NCBI RefSeq assembly: GCF_000286355.1
Contig: NZ_AJXN01000001.1
Location: 1 to 37,554 of the forward strand
Direction of reading: 5' to 3'
Origin: Kocuria atrinae C3-8
GTDB taxonomy: Bacteria > Actinomycetota > Actinomycetes > Actinomycetales > Micrococcaceae
DNA: 37,554 bases
This document shows, piece by piece, positions 1-7,169 of this stretch. Both the position numbers and the translations under genes were made by a program. How positions within the stretch are numbered: the stretch's first letter is position 1; every line of letters starts with the position of its first letter. The notes under the pieces are model-generated. The model made no database searches and was not told where the DNA came from. It saw nothing but the letters and a program-made list of their open reading frames with translations.

Positions 1-232
1 GCGTGGACTTGCCCGCGCCGGTGGACCCGCCGACCACGGCGAGCAGCGGGGCATCCAAGGATCGGACGCGCGGCAGGACGTAGTCGTCGAGCTGGGCCAC
101 AGCCCGGTGCACGGTCTCGCGCTGCTGCGGCGCACTGGCCGTGGCCAGGGGCAACGTGGTGGAGCTCAACAGGTCTCGGGTCCGCTCAAGCGCTTCGATC
201 AGCGGAGTGGCAGATGCGTTTTCGGTGCTCAC
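1..232 (-). CDS. P-loop GTPase / dynamin-like protein, N-terminal part only
   Basis: Reading the minus strand from a GTG at 230-232 gives about 77 residues that run off the left window edge. A Walker A motif (GGSTGAGKST) lies at the very end, preceded by the hydrophobic strand LLAVV. The first 60 residues look helical, as in actinobacterial dynamin-family or GTPase-domain proteins that pipelines sometimes call ABC transporters. Walking upstream in frame, this GTG is the only start before a stop codon at 260-262. The G4/G5 motifs and any membrane segments lie outside the window, so the nucleotide and the role cannot be fixed. The P-loop is seen directly; the family name is inferred. Confidence 0.6.
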   Translation of the reverse strand, partial: MSTENASATPLIEALERTRDLLSSTTLPLATASAPQQRETVHRAVAQLDDYVLPRVRSLDAPLLAVVGGSTGAGKST

Positions 233-297
233 GCCGCCATTGTGCCAGTGTTCAGGGGCTCACGCGGCGTATCACGGGAAAAGCCACGCGCCGTGGC

Positions 298-675
298 TCA
301 ACGCAGGTCGAGCAGGACGCGGATCTCCGCGAACGCCTCGGGAACCACGCTGTAGTGCGCCCACTTTCCTCGCTGCTCACGCGTGATCAGCCCGGCGTCC
401 ACGAGCTTTTTCATGTGGTGACTGACCGTGGGTTGGCTGATGCCCAACTCTTCCGTGAAGTCGCAGGAGCAGACACTGTCGCAACCCTGGGCCGCCAAGT
501 GGGACAGCAGCCGCAAACGCATGGGATCCGCGAGGGCCTTGAGCACACCGGCTACTCGCTGAGCCTCTTGGGCGCTCAATACGCCCTGGGACAGCGAGCA
601 GCACTCGCTGGTCCTCGGATCGGGAGCGCAACACGCAGAGGAGGCGATGTCCAAGGACTCTGATGTGGCGGTCAT
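298..675 (-). CDS. arsR: ArsR/SmtB-family metalloregulator, probably As(III)-responsive
   Basis: This 125-residue winged-helix repressor is expected to bind operator DNA without metal and to release it on metalloid binding. The recognition helix region is ELGISQPTVSHHMKKL (about residues 76-91). A cysteine cluster CDSVCSC (Cys65, Cys69, Cys71) sits just before it, and two Cys pairs (15/16 and 25/26) lie in the N-terminal tail, a good set of soft-metal ligands. It is divergent from arsC, and a perfect inverted repeat lies between them. A TAAGAT element at 682-687, 6 nt before the ATG, suggests a leaderless mRNA. No efflux gene (arsB/acr3) is visible nearby. The family is sure; the inducer is inferred from the neighbour. 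Confidence 0.88.
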   Translation of the reverse strand: MTATSESLDIASSACCAPDPRTSECCSLSQGVLSAQEAQRVAGVLKALADPMRLRLLSHLAAQGCDSVCSCDFTEELGISQPTVSHHMKKLVDAGLITREQRGKWAHYSVVPEAFAEIRVLLDLR

Positions 676-687
676 TCGTTCATCTTA

Positions 688-718
688 CATTGACGACTGT
701 CAATGCGATCCGTAATCT
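688..718. promoter_or_regulatory. arsR-arsC divergent promoter and operator
   Basis: A perfect inverted repeat occupies 688-705: CATTGAC, spacer GACT, GTCAATG. The left arm contains the likely arsC -35 (TTGACG, 690-695). A 17-bp spacer leads to TAATCT (713-718) as the -10. A repressor bound at the repeat would cover this -35 and lie beside the arsR -10 on the other strand (682-687), so one site could control both genes. Repeat and spacing are seen; ArsR binding is inferred from the family. Confidence 0.75.
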
Positions 719-725
719 CTGGATC

Positions 726-1154
726 GTGAGCACTGAATCTTCAAAACCCAGCGTCCTGTTCGTGTGCGTCCACAACGCTGGCCGGTCCCAAATGGCGGCC
801 GCGTACCTGTCACACCTATCCGCAGGCCGAGTGGAGGTTCGCTCCGCCGGATCAGCGCCGGGGCATTCGGTCAATCCCGTGGCGGTCAGCGCCATGGCGG
901 AGGAGGGCATCGATATCAGCGCAGCTCAGCCCAAAATCCTCACCACAGACGCCGTCAAGGAGTCCGACGTGGTCATCACCATGGGTTGCGGAGATGCCTG
1001 CCCGATCTTCCCCGGCAAACGCTACGAGGATTGGCAGCTCGACGATCCCGCCGGCCAGGGCATCGAGGCCGTCCGGCCCATTCGTGACGAGATCCGCGCG
1101 CGGGTCGAGCACTTGATCGACGAACTGGTGCCTGCGGGCGCGGAATCCTCGTAG
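726..1154 (+). CDS. arsC: Arsenate reductase, LMW protein-tyrosine-phosphatase fold
   Basis: This 142-residue protein carries the P-loop CVHNAGR (CX5R, residues 14-20), where the cysteine attacks arsenate. Downstream motifs MGCGDACPIFPGKRYEDW, DPAG and VRPIRDEI are typical of actinobacterial arsenate reductases coupled to mycothiol/mycoredoxin. The substrate would be arsenate, reduced to arsenite in the cytosol. I chose the GTG at 726 because it puts the P-loop at the usual distance from the N-terminus and lies 7 nt after the -10 TAATCT, giving a leaderless transcript. An upstream ATG at 663 would run through the operator and overlap arsR, so it is rejected. It converges with the GNAT gene 25 bp downstream. 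Confidence 0.88.
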   Translation: MSTESSKPSVLFVCVHNAGRSQMAAAYLSHLSAGRVEVRSAGSAPGHSVNPVAVSAMAEEGIDISAAQPKILTTDAVKESDVVITMGCGDACPIFPGKRYEDWQLDDPAGQGIEAVRPIRDEIRARVEHLIDELVPAGAESS

Positions 1155-1179
1155 CGGTCGGGCCACGGGCCGGATCGAG

Positions 1180-1683
1180 TCACACCGCCAGTTCATAGAC
1201 GTGAGCGGTGGTAACCACGCCATCCTCACGGACCCATTCCTTGGCTTCGCGGGTGGGTTCGTACCCGAGACGACGCCAAAATCCTTCCGCGACATCCGCG
1301 TTGGTGGCCACGATCGACAGCCGGAATGTGGTGATCCCCGGGGTGCTCATCGCTCGGTCAAACAAGGCCTCGTGAAGCGTGCGGCCCGCTCCCCTGCCCT
1401 GGCTGTCGGGGACCACCTGAAGCAGACCCACGTACATGACCTCCGGGCGCGGGTAGCCACGCACGGCGTCTGCCACCCCGATGAGTCGGTGGTCATCCCA
1501 CAAGCCGATAGTGGTCTTGGAATCCTGGCCGAGACCGGGTGGCCGGGCGTGGAGGACGTCGCGAGCGGCGTCGGCCTTGGGCGGCCGCCCGAACACCCGC
1601 ATGGAGTACCCGCCGTCGTCCATGATCAGGCCGGTGAGCGCTTCGAGATCGTCGGAGGTCAGGTCGGAAACGCGAAATGTCAT
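1180..1683 (-). CDS. GNAT-family N-acetyltransferase
   Basis: This is a 167-residue single-domain acetyltransferase. The acetyl-CoA pyrophosphate-binding motif reads VVPDSQGRGAGRTLHEAL (about residues 90-107), matching the Q/R-x-x-G-x-G/A pattern. A GFWRRLGYEPT segment near the C-terminus fits the beta6-alpha4 region that ends this fold. The acceptor substrate cannot be read from the sequence. The ATG lies 6 nt after TAGACT (1690-1695), which points to a leaderless mRNA. It converges with arsC, and a role in arsenic handling is not supported by anything except position. Confidence 0.8.
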   Translation of the reverse strand: MTFRVSDLTSDDLEALTGLIMDDGGYSMRVFGRPPKADAARDVLHARPPGLGQDSKTTIGLWDDHRLIGVADAVRGYPRPEVMYVGLLQVVPDSQGRGAGRTLHEALFDRAMSTPGITTFRLSIVATNADVAEGFWRRLGYEPTREAKEWVREDGVVTTAHVYELAV

Positions 1684-2004
1684 GCCATCAGTCTAGGAAC
1701 CGCCCGAATGTCCTATTTCTAGCCGGCGACGCCGCCGCCTCACCTACTCGGGTAGATGTCACCCACATCCTGGGGGCCGGGAGAACCCTCCGATTCATCT
1801 GGTGCACCGTAAGAACCCTCCCGGTTACTGAAAAAGGTTCTAACGACGCCTGAGGTGGCGTCGAGGGTTCGAACGGCCCCTCAGATGTGGGGCGATCTCA
1901 TAACGCATCCGGGCCAGCACCACGTTTCTGGCCTATAACCCCTATAACCCCATGCCCCATGACCCCATCACCCCACCAGGACCGTGCACCGGGGATCCGG
2001 ATAC
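1684..2004. other. Intergenic region with short repeats, no gene
   Basis: No convincing coding frame is present on either strand. The region holds the GNAT -10 (1690-1695), two direct copies of AGAACCCTC exactly 30 bp apart (1782-1790 and 1812-1820), an inverted copy core GAGGGTTC (1863-1870), a small hairpin CGACGCC/GGCGTCG (1844-1850 and 1857-1863), and the C4-tract cluster listed separately. What the repeats do is unknown. Confidence 0.5.
1939..1974 (-). other. Potential G-quadruplex (five G4 tracts on the minus strand)
   Basis: The plus strand has five exact CCCC tracts at 1939-1942, 1948-1951, 1955-1958, 1963-1966 and 1971-1974, with loops of 5, 3, 4 and 4 nt. The minus strand therefore has five GGGG tracts with short loops, more than a strong intramolecular quadruplex needs. 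It lies past the tRNA operon terminator and 250 bp upstream of the GNAT gene. Folding is predicted from pattern only. Confidence 0.6.
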
Positions 2005-2038
2005 GAAAAAACCCCGCCTCCAGAAGGAGACGGGGTTT
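2005..2038 (-). terminator. Rho-independent terminator of the tRNA-Gln/tRNA-Glu operon
   Basis: A 12-bp stem (AAACCCCGTCTC with its partner, one G-U pair, 6-nt loop) is followed on the minus strand by a run of T. It begins about 12 nt after tRNA-Glu and is a canonical intrinsic terminator. Confidence 0.9.
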
Positions 2039-2049
2039 CGTCACTTGCG

Positions 2050-2122
2050 TGACCCCAGCGGGATTCGAACCCGCGTTACCGCCGTGAGAGGGCGGCGTAC
2101 TAGGCCGCTATACGATGGGGCC
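2050..2122 (-). tRNA. tRNA-Glu (CTC anticodon)
   Basis: This 73-nt gene has acceptor strands GGCCCCA and TGGGGTC (one G-U pair), discriminator A, a T-arm loop TTCGAAT, and anticodon stem CCGCC/GGCGG around a loop with CTC, reading GAG. CCA is not encoded. It is the second gene of a minus-strand tRNA pair downstream of gltX and is followed by an intrinsic terminator. In most actinobacteria GluRS charges this tRNA and also mischarges tRNA-Gln. Confidence 0.95.
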
Positions 2123-2243
2123 CTAGTTGATCGAGAAGCTTTTTGGCTCAATCGACGGACTAAACAGTAACATCAGATTTCGCCAGCACCAACTTGCTCG
2201 CTCGGTGCATTCCATCCGCTGTCAGATCAGTGGATGTTCAGCG

Positions 2244-2315
2244 CTGGGATACCAGGACTCGAACCTAGAACGACGGTACCAGAAACCGCTGTGTTGCCAA
2301 TTACACCATATCCCA
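2244..2315 (-). tRNA. tRNA-Gln (CTG anticodon)
   Basis: This 72-nt gene has acceptor strands TGGGATA and TATCCCA, discriminator G, T-loop TTCGAGT, and anticodon CTG in the loop TTCTGGT. CCA is not encoded. It lies between gltX and tRNA-Glu on the same strand. Actinobacteria generally lack GlnRS, so the gltX product would load it with Glu for amidation by GatCAB; this is family knowledge, as no gatCAB is in the window. Confidence 0.95.
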
Positions 2316-2337
2316 ATGTTTTGCTGGGGCTTTCGCT

Positions 2338-2378
2338 CCCGCGCAACGAGCAATAACTATACCCGCTCGCTGCGCGGG
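2338..2378. terminator. Hairpin after gltX that encloses the tRNA promoter -10
   Basis: Arms CCCGCGCAACGAGC (2338-2351) and GCTCGCTGCGCGGG (2365-2378) pair at 13 of 14 positions across a 13-nt loop. It lies 22 nt past the gltX stop and could terminate gltX, though there is no clear T-run on the minus strand. Its loop contains the -10 of the tRNA promoter. Confidence 0.6.
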
Positions 2379-2384
2379 TGCCAA
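2356..2384 (-). promoter_or_regulatory. Promoter of the tRNA-Gln/tRNA-Glu operon
   Basis: On the minus strand, TTGGCA (2384-2379) and TATAGT (2361-2356) are separated by exactly 17 bp, a near-consensus housekeeping promoter. Initiation near 2349 would give about 35 nt of 5' precursor before tRNA-Gln. The spacer is one arm of the hairpin at 2338-2378. Confidence 0.75.
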
Positions 2385-2400
2385 ACCGAGGAAAGGGTGC

Positions 2401-3914
2401 CTAGCCCAGCTGTGCCGCGAGTGCCTTGATCCGGTTCAGGGAGGATTCCTTGCCCAGGATTTCCAGCGACTCGAACAGCGGCGGGGAGATCCGCTCGCCG
2501 GACACCGCGGTGCGCACGGGTCCGAAGGCCAGGCGGGGCTTGATCTCCAAGCCCTCGACAATGGCCTCGCGCAAAGCGGTCTCAATGTTCTCGGCGGTGA
2601 AATCCTCGAGGGGCTCGAGTGCTTCGATGGCGGCCTGCAGCACCTGCGGGGCGCTGTCCTTGAGCTGCTTCTGAGCGTCCGGGGCGATCTGGATCTGATC
2701 GTCGGAGCGGAACAGGAATCCCAGCAGGCCCGGGGTCTCGCCCAGCAGGTTCATACGTTCCTGCACCAGCGGGGCAGCCTGATCCAGGATCGTGTTCTGT
2801 TCGTCGGTCAGGGTCTCCCCCACCAGGCCGGCGGACTGCAGGTACGGAATCAGGCGGTTCCGGAAGTCCTGCGGATCCAACATGCGGATGTGGGTGCCGT
2901 TGATGGCCGTGGCCTTCTTGACGTCGAAGCGCGCCGGGTTGGCCAGCACATTGTGGATGTCGAAATTCTCCACGAGCTGTTCCACGCTGAAGATGTCCTC
3001 GTCCGCGGACAACGACCAACCCAGCAGAGCCAGGTAGTTCAACAGACCCTCCGGAATGAACCCGTTGTCCCGGTGGTGGAAGAGGTTGGATTCCGGGTCG
3101 CGCTTGGACAGCTTCTTGTTGCCCTCGCCCATGACGTAGGGCAGGTGACCGAACTCCGGAATGAACTCGGCCACCCCGATGTCCATGAGTGCGCGGTACA
3201 GGGCGATCTGGCGCGGAGTCGAGGACAGCAGGTCCTCGCCGCGCAGCACCTGGGTGATACCCATCAAGCGTCGTCCACCGGGTTCACCAGGGTGTAGAGG
3301 GGCTTGCCATTGGCGCGGGCCACCACGAAGTCCGGCACCGAACCGGCCTTGAACGAGATCTCGCCGCGGACCAGGTCGTTGAAGGAGATGTCCTCATCGG
3401 GCATGCGCAGACGCAGCACGGGTTTGCGGCCCTCGTCGCGGAATGCCTGCTTCTGCTCATCGGTCAGGTCACGGTCGTAGTTGTCGTAACCGAGCTTGGG
3501 GTCCTCGCCCTTGGCCTTGTGCCGTGCTTCCACCTCATCCGGAGTGGAGAAGTCCTCGTACACGTGACCGGACTCGACCAGCTTGGCCAGCACGTCCTGG
3601 TAGATGTCGCCGCGCTGGGACTGGCGGTAGGGCTCGTGGGGACCGCCCACGTTGACGCCCTCGTCCCAGTCGATACCCAACCAAGCGAGTGCGTCGAGGA
3701 TCTGGCCGAAGCTTTCCTCGGAGTCGCGGGCCGCATCCGTGTCTTCGATGCGGAACACCATGGTGCCGCCGGTGTGGCGGGCCCAGGCCCAGTTGAACAG
3801 TGCGGTGCGGATCAGTCCCACGTGCGGGGTGCCCGTGGGTGACGGGCAGAAGCGGACGCGCACGGGAGTGTCGGCGGAAACGGTGGGGTGAAGTGAAGTC
3901 TGGAGGTCAGTCAT
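2401..3914 (-). CDS. gltX: Glutamyl-tRNA synthetase (one frameshift)
   Basis: This class I synthetase of about 505 residues attaches Glu to tRNA-Glu and, in organisms without GlnRS, to tRNA-Gln. The HIGH-like motif is in [19 protein letters not shown] near residue 25, followed by [15 protein letters not shown]. The KMSKS-like motif is KKLSKRD in [15 protein letters not shown]. The two halves are in different frames. The first ends VNPVDDA followed by TGA, and the second continues [19 protein letters not shown]; one missing base near 3265 restores a perfect family sequence. Since the gene is essential, this is almost certainly a sequence error. Its tRNA partners lie immediately downstream. TAGAAT lies 9 nt before the ATG. 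Confidence 0.93.
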
Positions 3915-4007
3915 GATGTGACCATTCTAGCTCACGTGTCACCGCCACCGCATCCGCACCGCTCCATGGCCCGGGCGGGCCTGAACCGTGGGACAAGCAA
4001 TCGAAGA

Positions 4008-4780
4008 CTAGCGGCGCAGCACCGTGCTGAGGCGACCAATGCCCTCGATGTCCACGTCCAGGGTGTCGCCCTCGTCCACAATGCCCACCCGGCCGGGGTA
4101 CCCGTGAGAATCACGTCACCGGGCAGCAGCGTGAATGCCTGGGACACGTAAGAGACCAGGGTCGGTACGTCGAAGACCATATCTCCGGTGTTGCCGTCCT
4201 GCTTGAGCTCGCCGTTGACGCGGGACTGCACCTCGAGGGACGTGGTGTCCAGTTCGGTCTCGACCCACGGGCCCAGGGGGCAAGCGCCGTCGAAACCCTT
4301 GGCGCGCGCCCACTGGCCGTCGGTCTTTTGCGCGTCACGTGCGGTGAGGTCGTTGGCGCCGGTGTAGCCGAAGACGACCTCGGGCACGCGCTCCACCGGA
4401 ACGTCCTTGCACATGCGCCCGATCACCACGGCGAGTTCGGCCTCGTAGGAAACCTGTTCGGTCCAGGACGGCAGCGTGACCGGATCACCGGGCCCGGACA
4501 CGGCCGTATTCGGCTTGAAGAACAGCATGGGGCTGGTGGGCAGTTCGTTGCCCATCTCGGCGGCGTGGTCCGCGTAGTTGCGACCGACGCACACGATCTT
4601 GGAGCGCGGAATCACCGGTGCCAGCAACCGCACCTCGGAGATGTCCACCGTGCGGTCGAGGGGCTGGACACCCACGTAGAGCGGGTCGCCCGAAAGATAG
4701 GTGATCTTCTCCTGGCCCTCGGGGCCGGAGACCACGCCAAAGTGAATTTCGTTGTCATAGGTGAACCGTGCAATGCGCAT
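4008..4780 (-). CDS. Fumarylacetoacetate hydrolase family protein (one frameshift)
   Basis: This protein of about 257 residues has the FAH C-terminal fold: GRNYADHAAEMGNE, the metal-ligand segment SYEAELAVVIGR (E-x-E), GYTGANDLTARDAQ and the terminal TGTPAG loop. Members include acylpyruvases, oxaloacetate decarboxylases and 2-hydroxyhepta-2,4-diene-1,7-dioate isomerases, and the substrate cannot be told apart here. A G is missing from a G run near 4088-4091. Restoring it turns a nonsense tail into VGIVDEGDTLDVDIEGIG and moves the stop to 4008-4010. TAGCCT lies 6 nt before the ATG, suggesting a leaderless mRNA. It sits next to gltX, as I recall for Rv2993c in M. tuberculosis. Confidence 0.87.
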
Positions 4781-4834
4781 GCCCTAAGGCTACACAGCAC
4801 GGTCCACCTCGACCCCGCGTTGAGCGGTGAGCGA

Positions 4835-5932
4835 TCAGGCCAGACGGGTGAGCCAGCCGTGCGTGTCCTCCGCGCGACCCGTCTGGATGTCCAGCAGCTT
4901 CTGACGCAGGGCCATGGTCACCTCGCCGGGCTGGTCGTTCTCGTTGCCGATGATCTCGTCATTGCTGACCAGACGACGCACCGGTGCGATGACCGCCGCG
5001 GTACCGCACGCGAACACCTCGGTCAGCTCGCCCGACGCCTTGCCCTCACGCCATTCGTCCAGTGTGAAGCGGCGCTCCTCGACCTGCAGGCCACTCTCCT
5101 TGGCGAGCTCGATGATCGAGCGACGGGTGACGCCCTCCAGGATGGTTCCGGTGAGTTCGGGAGTCACCACGCGGCCGTCCTTGAACACGAAGAACACGTT
5201 CATGCCGCCGAGCTCCTCGATGGCGTCGTCGCGTTCGTGGTCCAGGAACAGCACCTGGCTGCAGCCGTGCGCGTCGCCTTCCATTTGGGCAATCAACGAC
5301 GCCGCATAGTTGCCACCGCACTTGGCGGCACCGGTGCCGCCCTTGCCTGCGCGGGCGTAGGTGCGGGACAGCCAGATATCGACGGGTTCCACGGTGCCGA
5401 AGTAATTTCCGGCCGGGGACGCGATCACGGAGAACCGCGCCTGGCGCGAAGGACGCACACCCAGGAACGGTTCCGTGGCAATCATGAAAGGACGCAGGTA
5501 GAGGGACTCACCGTCACCGGAGGGCACCCACTTCTCGTCCGTGCTCACCAGTTCCCGCACGGAGTCGACAAAGGTCTCCTCCGGCAGTGCCGGCAGCGCC
5601 AGCCGCTCGGCGGACTGGTTCAACCGCGCCGCATTGGCCTCCGGGCGGAACGTCCACACGGAGCCGTCATCGTGGCGGTACGCCTTGAGCCCCTCGAAGA
5701 TCTCCTGGCCGTAGTGGAACACGGCGGCGGAAGGATCCAACGCAATCGGGCCGTAGGGCTCCAGTCGTGGGTTCTCCCACTGTCCGTTGCCCTTCTCCAC
5801 GTCACCGGTCCAGTCGATGGAGATCATGTTGTCCGTGAAGTGCACGCCGAAGCCGGGGTTGGCCAAAATGGCGTTCCGGACCTCATCGGTGGCCGGATGA
5901 GGGTTGGGCTGACGGACAAACTGGGTGCTCAA
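4835..5932 (-). CDS. ilvE: Branched-chain amino-acid aminotransferase
   Basis: This intact 365-residue PLP enzyme (fold type IV) carries out the last step of Val, Ile and Leu synthesis, moving an amino group from Glu to the 2-oxo acid. Visible motifs are HYGQEIFEGLKAYR, RPEANAARLNQSAERL and the lysine region GTGAAKCGGNYAASL, whose Lys should form the Schiff base. FACGTAAVIAPVR binds the PLP phosphate in the family. The start is a TTG with AAGGAG seven nt upstream, so it is translated from a leader, unlike many neighbours. It follows leuB by 26 bp on the same strand and is probably co-transcribed with it. Confidence 0.95.
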   Translation of the reverse strand: MSTQFVRQPNPHPATDEVRNAILANPGFGVHFTDNMISIDWTGDVEKGNGQWENPRLEPYGPIALDPSAAVFHYGQEIFEGLKAYRHDDGSVWTFRPEANAARLNQSAERLALPALPEETFVDSVRELVSTDEKWVPSGDGESLYLRPFMIATEPFLGVRPSRQARFSVIASPAGNYFGTVEPVDIWLSRTYARAGKGGTGAAKCGGNYAASLIAQMEGDAHGCSQVLFLDHERDDAIEELGGMNVFFVFKDGRVVTPELTGTILEGVTRRSIIELAKESGLQVEERRFTLDEWREGKASGELTEVFACGTAAVIAPVRRLVSNDEIIGNENDQPGEVTMALRQKLLDIQTGRAEDTHGWLTRLA

Positions 5933-5958
5933 GAGTGTTCTCCTTCGACTGCTCGGAT

Positions 5959-7038
5959 TCAGGCGTCTTTCAGGGCGGCCACAATGTGGTCACCCACCTG
6001 ATCGGTGCTGCGCTGCTCGTTGCCGTGCGTCTCGAGATCCCGGCGCACTGCCTGGTTGATCTGGTCTGCGAGATCCTCGTGGCCCAGGTGTTCCAGCATC
6101 ATGGCGGCGGCGAGGATTGAGGCCACCGGCTGAGCTGTTGCGGTTCCCGCGATGTCCGGAGCGGAACCGTGTACGGGCTCGAACATGGACGGCGCGGTGC
6201 GATCTGCGTTGATATTACCGCACGGTGCCAGGCCGATACCGCCGGTCACCGCGCCCGCCTGGTCGGTGAGGATGTCGCCGAACAGGTTGTCGGTCACGAT
6301 CACGTCGAACCTGGAAGGTTCGGTGGTCAGGAAGATCGTGGCGGCGTCGATGTGCAGATAGTCCACGGTGACGTCCGGGTACTGCGGCGCGAACTCGTTG
6401 ACGGTCTCCTGGTACAAGCGGCCGGCGTTGACCAGCACGTTGTGCTTGTGGACCAGGGTGAGCTTCTTGCGCGGACGCTTCTGCGCGAGCTCGAACGCGT
6501 ACTTGACCAGGCGGCGCACACCGTGGGCGGTGTTGATCGAGACCTCGGTCGCGATCTCGTGCTCGGTGCCTTGACGCACGCGGCCGCCGTTACCCGCGTA
6601 GAGACCCTCGGTGCCTTCGCGCACCACCACGAAATCAATGTCGCCGGGCTCGGCCAACGGGCTGGTGGTGCCCGGGTACAGCGCCGCGGGGCGCAGGTTG
6701 ATGTAGTGATCGAACGTGAAGCGCAGTTTCAACAGCAGGTCACGCTCGAGGATTCCGGAAGGAATGCGGGTGTCATTGGGAGCAGCGCCGACCGCGCCGA
6801 ACAGGATGGCGTCGTGGCTGCGCAGTTTCTCCATGGTCTCGTCACTGACGACCTCGCCCGTGGCCAACCAGTGCTCCGCGCCCAGCGGGTAGGTGGTCTT
6901 CTCCAGGGTGATGCCCGCGGGCTCGGTCACGGCATCGAGTACTTTCACCGCCTCTGCAACGACCTCGGGTCCGATCCCGTCTCCGGGAATCACGGCGATC
7001 GAGTACTTTGTGGCTGCGTTCGACGATGCTTCGCTCAT
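5959..7038 (-). CDS. leuB: 3-isopropylmalate dehydrogenase
   Basis: This 359-residue NAD-dependent oxidative decarboxylase turns 3-isopropylmalate into 2-oxoisocaproate in leucine synthesis. Motifs seen are [34 protein letters not shown], the [10 protein letters not shown] substrate loop, the metal-binding [20 protein letters not shown], and [15 protein letters not shown]. Length and motifs are complete. The ATG lies 6 nt after TAGGCT (7045-7050), so this gene probably starts a leaderless leuB-ilvE transcript. That product (2-oxoisocaproate) is the direct substrate of ilvE next door. Confidence 0.95.
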   Translation of the reverse strand: MSEASSNAATKYSIAVIPGDGIGPEVVAEAVKVLDAVTEPAGITLEKTTYPLGAEHWLATGEVVSDETMEKLRSHDAILFGAVGAAPNDTRIPSGILERDLLLKLRFTFDHYINLRPAALYPGTTSPLAEPGDIDFVVVREGTEGLYAGNGGRVRQGTEHEIATEVSINTAHGVRRLVKYAFELAQKRPRKKLTLVHKHNVLVNAGRLYQETVNEFAPQYPDVTVDYLHIDAATIFLTTEPSRFDVIVTDNLFGDILTDQAGAVTGGIGLAPCGNINADRTAPSMFEPVHGSAPDIAGTATAQPVASILAAAMMLEHLGHEDLADQINQAVRRDLETHGNEQRSTDQVGDHIVAALKDA

Positions 7039-7113
7039 GCTCCCAGCCTAGATCCGGCGGACACGGGTATTCCACAACGTGAATTCGTGTCTCGGATATT
7101 GAGACAGCGAAAC

Positions 7114-7147
7114 GGCGACGCCGTCATGTTCCCATGACGACGCCGCC
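7114..7147 (-). terminator. Hairpin terminator after metG
   Basis: Arms of 15 nt, GGCGACGCCGTCATG (7114-7128) and CATGACGACGCCGCC (7133-7147), pair at 13 of 15 positions with a TTCC loop. It lies 23 nt past the metG stop. The minus strand continues with a short T-rich stretch only. Confidence 0.7.
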
Positions 7148-7169
7148 GCATCACTTACCGCTCGTGCGC

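Noticed and set aside
1932-1977. Tandem repeat or CRISPR-like array
   Set aside because: Units are 7-9 nt and imperfect with no spacers; the pattern is better described as C4 tracts.
4328-6001. 557-codon plus-strand ORF
   Set aside because: It lies antisense to ilvE and the FAH gene, whose motifs are clear. The translation is His/Gly/Arg-rich with no domain, typical of an antisense shadow in GC-rich DNA.
7039-7169. T-box riboswitch upstream of leuB or an element controlling metG
   Set aside because: No specifier loop or T-box sequence is visible, and both genes seem to begin at their transcription start. The hairpin there fits a metG terminator.
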